Shown here: piece by piece, positions 60,893 through 64,000 of the stretch
Layout of the letters: every line of letters begins with the position of its first letter
Numbering within the stretch: position 1 is the first letter of the stretch
DNA from: Sphingobacterium spiritivorum
GTDB lineage: Bacteria > Bacteroidota > Bacteroidia > Sphingobacteriales > Sphingobacteriaceae
NCBI RefSeq assembly: GCF_016724845.1
Contig: NZ_CP068082.1
Span: 4,092,001 to 4,156,000, forward strand
Direction of reading: 5' to 3'
DNA: 64,000 bases
Translations under genes and position numbers: made by a program
Notes under the pieces: generated by a model
Told to the model about the DNA's origin: nothing
Database searches by the model: none
Seen by the model: only the letters and a program-made list of their open reading frames with translations

Positions 60893-61357
60893 TTAGGAAA
60901 GGAGTTTCTGACGTAAAAGAAATTCCAGTTGTTCGTTAGATGTTTCCAGTTGTGAATTGGTCTCTATTATTTTTTCTCTTTCATTATAGGCTTCGTAAGC
61001 GCGTATTATTGTTTGATCCAGTTCCTCTTCACTCCACGGCTTATTCAGATAATGAAATATTTTTCCTTTGTTAACGGCGTCTATGACAGCAGCCATGTCT
61101 GTATAACCGGTCAGCAGAATACGCATAGGATGCGGATCCAGTTTAATAATCTCTTCTAAGAATTCTACGCCAGTCATTTCGGGCATCCGCTGGTCCGTAA
61201 TAATAACATTGACAGGATTCTTTTTGACAATTTCTATAGCATCCGCACCACTTATCGCTGTGTGGACTTCATATTTGAGACGAAAGGTCGCCTTAAAGGA
61301 AAGCAAATTATTCTCCTCATCATCTACGTATAATACCGCAATCTTCTTGTTTTCCAT
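60893..61357 (-). CDS. single-domain response regulator with coiled-coil tail, 154 aa
   Basis: A receiver with D55 (ITDQRMPEM), LLTGYTD and NKPW, closely related to the receiver of the 59788 protein (DDExNNL.SFKA.FR.KY in both). Residues 120-154 form a helical tail without DNA-binding or enzymatic output. It is convergent with that gene (19 bp apart) and probably a shuttle or scaffold in the same phosphorelay. Confidence 0.88.
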   Translation of the reverse strand: MENKKIAVLYVDDEENNLLSFKATFRLKYEVHTAISGADAIEIVKKNPVNVIITDQRMPEMTGVEFLEEIIKLDPHPMRILLTGYTDMAAVIDAVNKGKIFHYLNKPWSEEELDQTIIRAYEAYNEREKIIETNSQLETSNEQLEFLLRQKLLS

Positions 61358-61507
61358 CGTTTTATTGCTTTTTAGACTGATAAATCAATCAATCAGCCAA
61401 ATTAAAAAAAAGTATTTCAATAATCAAAGAGAAGCTGATGAATATGAAGGAATCATTACAAACGGATCTGTTATCCTGTCTTTATAGTAGCTTGGTTGCA
61501 GGGCAGA

Positions 61508-61897
61508 TTATTTACAGTTTGGCGTAGCTGTTAAGACATCCAGGGACATATCCATTGCTTTTTTAGCCCATTTTTTCATGCCTTGCAAATCAGCTTCTTT
61601 GAGGGCTTTGTTACCAAACGTTACAGCATTTAACGCATAGTTTTTAGCATTCGCACAGTTGCAGGATGGTATAAGCGCATATGCTGATGCTTCAGTTGCT
61701 TTTGCAACTCCATCCTTTAAAAGCGGTGTAGCATTTTCAATTGAAGTGGACTGATAGGCTTTTTTGAATGTCATAAAGGCCAGTTCAGCATATGTGGATG
61801 CCATTTCACAACCTGTAAATTCTGGTTTCTTTTCTGCTCTTGCAGATGTAAAAAATAAGGCGCTGATAAGCGTAAGAGGTATCAGGATGCATTTCAT
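61508..61897 (-). CDS. secreted helical protein, 129 aa
   Basis: Signal peptide residues 1-21 (SARA-EKK). The mature protein is Ala-rich and helical with four conserved-looking Cys residues (TGCEM, PSCNCAN, PNCK) that could form two disulfides. No family is recognised. Confidence 0.65.
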   Translation of the reverse strand: MKCILIPLTLISALFFTSARAEKKPEFTGCEMASTYAELAFMTFKKAYQSTSIENATPLLKDGVAKATEASAYALIPSCNCANAKNYALNAVTFGNKALKEADLQGMKKWAKKAMDMSLDVLTATPNCK

Positions 61898-61950
61898 AAT
61901 TAAATCAGGTATGATGTTATTGTAAATATACAGAAAAGAGCAGATAATTT

Positions 61951-62436
61951 TCAGTGTGTCATTTGCCGGTGCTTATTAGCTTTCAAACTCATCTTAATCA
62001 ACACTATGATTCTTTCGGCTTCCTCTTTCTCTATTCCGATACCAATACGTTGAATCTTATCGTATTCAAATGCTATCACTCCATAAGCAGCCAGTGAAGT
62101 CAGAGCTGTCCTGGATACAAAGAAATCCATAAACGAATAAGGATGATTTTCGTATTTCAGATCTTTTATTTTTTGCAGATCAAAGCGTCGGGATTGCGTA
62201 AAGAAACCTGCTTTCTTCACTATTATGAGATGATTTTGATCAATACCGATTGTTTCTTCACCCATCAGATACCATAATAATGCTCTGAAAACAAAGATAC
62301 AGTATAGCAACAGGAGAACTAAAGCAATCCCGGCTCTGTAATCGTAAAAAGCTGCTATGCTAAATCCGGTTATCAGGAAAATAAGAAAACACAAGAGCAG
62401 TACAAATGTGACTATAGCCGACTTGTGTTTATTCAT
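61951..62436 (-). CDS. membrane protein with PH-like domain, 161 aa
   Basis: I chose the ATG at 62434-62436 (MNKHKSAIV), because the longer start adds an unlikely leader; the frame extends to 62457. Two membrane helices (about 6-27 and 30-50) and a C-terminal beta-rich domain (TIGIDQNHLIIVKKAGF) are visible, similar in build to the 53900 protein. The function is unknown. Confidence 0.6.
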   Translation of the reverse strand: MNKHKSAIVTFVLLLCFLIFLITGFSIAAFYDYRAGIALVLLLLYCIFVFRALLWYLMGEETIGIDQNHLIIVKKAGFFTQSRRFDLQKIKDLKYENHPYSFMDFFVSRTALTSLAAYGVIAFEYDKIQRIGIGIEKEEAERIIVLIKMSLKANKHRQMTH

Positions 62437-62513
62437 TTTTGTTCTTATCAGAAGCATATTAATCGTATTGAATGTACGGATGATTGCATGATCAGAAGAT
62501 TGTTATATCAAAT

Positions 62514-62546
62514 AAAATGCCCGAAGTTATATACTTCAGGCATTTT
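62514..62546 (-). terminator. terminator of the ABC-F gene
   Basis: AAAATGCC(C)GAAGT / ACTTC(A)GGCATTTT stem with a 5-nt loop, 26 bp after the ABC-F stop. A T-rich tract follows on the minus strand. Confidence 0.75.
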
Positions 62547-62572
62547 GTATTATTAAGGTATATCTTCTTCGG

Positions 62573-64000
62573 TTAGCGTTCGATATCTTTCAGACTATTC
62601 ATTTTCTTGTATTCGAGGAATCCCTTGATGTCTTCAAAATGTTCCCGAACCCGTTTATTACCAAATTCAAAAACTTTTTTTGCCAATCCATCCAGGAAGT
62701 CCCGATCGTGGGATACCAGTATCAATGTCCCGTCGAAATCCTGTAAGGCATCTTTGATGATATCTTTTGTTTTCATATCAAGATGGTTGGTCGGCTCATC
62801 GAGTATCAATACATTCACAGGTTCCAGTAATAATTTGATCATTGCAAGACGGGTTTTCTCACCACCGGAGAGGACTTTTACTTTTTTGGTGGTATCATCA
62901 CCACTAAACATAAATGCGCCCAGCAAATCCTTTATTTTGACGCGTACATCGCCTATGGCAATCTGGTCTATTGTTTCAAAAACCGTCAGCTCTTCATCCA
63001 GTAAGGCTGCCTGATTCTGTGCAAAATAACCTATTTTGGCATTGTGACCGACTTTAAGTGTACCATCAAAATCTATTTCACCCATAATAGCTTTTATCAT
63101 GGTTGACTTACCCTCACCGTTTTTACCTACAAAAGCCACTTTTTCACCTCTTTCGATTACCATGGAAGCTTTCTCAAATACAGTATGGTCTCCGTATACT
63201 TTTGTCAGCTCTTCTACGATGACCGGATACTGACCGGATCGTGGTGATGGCGGAAATTTCAGACGCAGAGCAGACGTATCCACTTCATCAATTTCAATGA
63301 TCTCTAATTTTTCCAGCATTTTGACCCGGGACTGTACCTGCAATGTCTTAGAGTATGTACCTCTGAAACGGTCAATAAATTCCTGATTATCGGCAATAAA
63401 ACGTTGTTGTTCTTCGTATGCTTTCAGCTGATGCATGCGACGATCCTTGCGCAATTCCAGATAATGGCTGTATTTGGCTTTGTAATCGTATATTTTGCCC
63501 ATAGTGACTTCTATGGTGCGGTTGGTAATATTATCCACAAATGCACGGTCATGGGAGATCACGATAACAGCTTTAGCTGAGTTTACCAGAAAATCTTCCA
63601 GCCATTGGATACTTTCAATATCCATGTGATTGGTTGGCTCATCCAGAAGGATCAGATCCGGTTTTTTGAGCAGAATTTTAGCCAGTTCGATACGCATGCG
63701 CCAGCCTCCGGAGAATTCTGAAGTCTGACGTGTGAAATCCGTACGTTCAAATCCAAGTCCTTTCAGTACTTTTTCTACTTCAGCATCGTAGTTCGTCTCT
63801 TCTATGGAGTAAAATTTTTCACTTAATTCCGAAACCCGTTCGATCAGTTTCATATAATCGTCCGTTTCATAATCCGTACGGATATTCAGTTGTTCGTTCA
63901 ACGCTTCCAGTTCATCCCGCATTTTATAGACTTCTTCAAAGGCTTTGGACGTTTCTTCAAATACGGTCATGTTGTCCTGCGTCAACAGATGCTGCGGAAG
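62573..64000 (-). CDS. ABC-F family ATPase, 3' part (5' end outside window)
   Basis: The frame enters from the window edge reading LPQHLLTQDNMTVFEE, so the first Walker A lies outside. Visible are the first signature FSGGWRMR and Walker B LILLDEPTNHMD, a linker coiled coil (about residues 165-235 of the visible part), then the second ABC domain with Walker A GKNGEGKST, signature LSGGEKTR and Walker B LILDEPTNHLD. It acts on ribosomes. The Uup/EttA or ABC-F subfamily cannot be settled. Confidence 0.9.
   Translation of the reverse strand, partial: LPQHLLTQDNMTVFEETSKAFEEVYKMRDELEALNEQLNIRTDYETDDYMKLIERVSELSEKFYSIEETNYDAEVEKVLKGLGFERTDFTRQTSEFSGGWRMRIELAKILLKKPDLILLDEPTNHMDIESIQWLEDFLVNSAKAVIVISHDRAFVDNITNRTIEVTMGKIYDYKAKYSHYLELRKDRRMHQLKAYEEQQRFIADNQEFIDRFRGTYSKTLQVQSRVKMLEKLEIIEIDEVDTSALRLKFPPSPRSGQYPVIVEELTKVYGDHTVFEKASMVIERGEKVAFVGKNGEGKSTMIKAIMGEIDFDGTLKVGHNAKIGYFAQNQAALLDEELTVFETIDQIAIGDVRVKIKDLLGAFMFSGDDTTKKVKVLSGGEKTRLAMIKLLLEPVNVLILDEPTNHLDMKTKDIIKDALQDFDGTLILVSHDRDFLDGLAKKVFEFGNKRVREHFEDIKGFLEYKKMNSLKDIER

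Noticed and set aside
62607..63014. 135-codon plus-strand frame opposite the ABC-F gene
   Set aside because: Ser-rich mirror of the ABC domain coding strand.

Overview
The window looks like a chromosomal stretch of a Bacteroidota member, most likely Sphingobacteriaceae (Sphingobacterium-like). The reasons are: AT-rich DNA, promoters of the TTTG / TAnnTTTG type, starts without obvious Shine-Dalgarno sequences, and host genes typical of that group (BBP2-type porin beside amtB, DUF4268, PadR+HAAS pair, DUF3857 protein, 7TMR-DISM kinase). The genus is inference; there is no rRNA or tRNA in the window.

Layout. (1) 1-2.1 kb: small membrane/hypothetical host genes, one interrupted by an in-frame TGA. 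(2) about 2.6-33.9 kb: a Mu-like transposable element. It starts with a leftward LexA/S24-type repressor and operators, then a small Ner-position protein, a MuA-like DDE transposase (D314, D395, E427), a MuB-like AAA ATPase, a second P-loop ATPase, DUF3164 and GemA-like early genes, a lipoprotein, and a small Mor/C-position regulator. A scarred segment (11.9-13.0 kb) follows, then endolysin, candidate unimolecular spanin, and a full contractile tail: sheath, tube, frameshifted chaperone pair, tape measure, hub, spike, gp25-like wedge, LysM protein, baseplate J, tail tip, collar and three long fibres. (3) 34.4-64 kb: ordinary host genes (polysaccharide deacetylase, Nudix, alkaline phosphatase, OmpA, porin/AmtB, lipocalin, S1/P1 nuclease, DUF3857, LplA, PadR operon, serine hydrolase, GrpB, a signalling cluster, ABC-F).

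How the genes work together. The element has transposition, control, lysis and complete tail modules, but no gene that could be a portal, terminase or major capsid protein, and no space for one. The junction where head genes would sit holds an inverted tail-terminator-like gene and a broken gene remnant. This fits either a head-deleted defective prophage or a Mu-derived tailocin-like particle. The three long fibre genes share one N-terminal anchor domain, and two lie in about 475-bp direct repeats, so fibres could be exchanged by recombination. A textbook A AAA AAG slippery site with a downstream stem joins the two tail-chaperone frames.

The host signalling cluster (55.9-61.4 kb) places a GNAT-like acyltransferase and a methyltransferase directly in front of a 7TMR-DISM histidine kinase, a receiver-kinase hybrid and a lone receiver. 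It is a candidate small-molecule synthesis and sensing unit. Functions are called from motifs read by eye; no database search was run.
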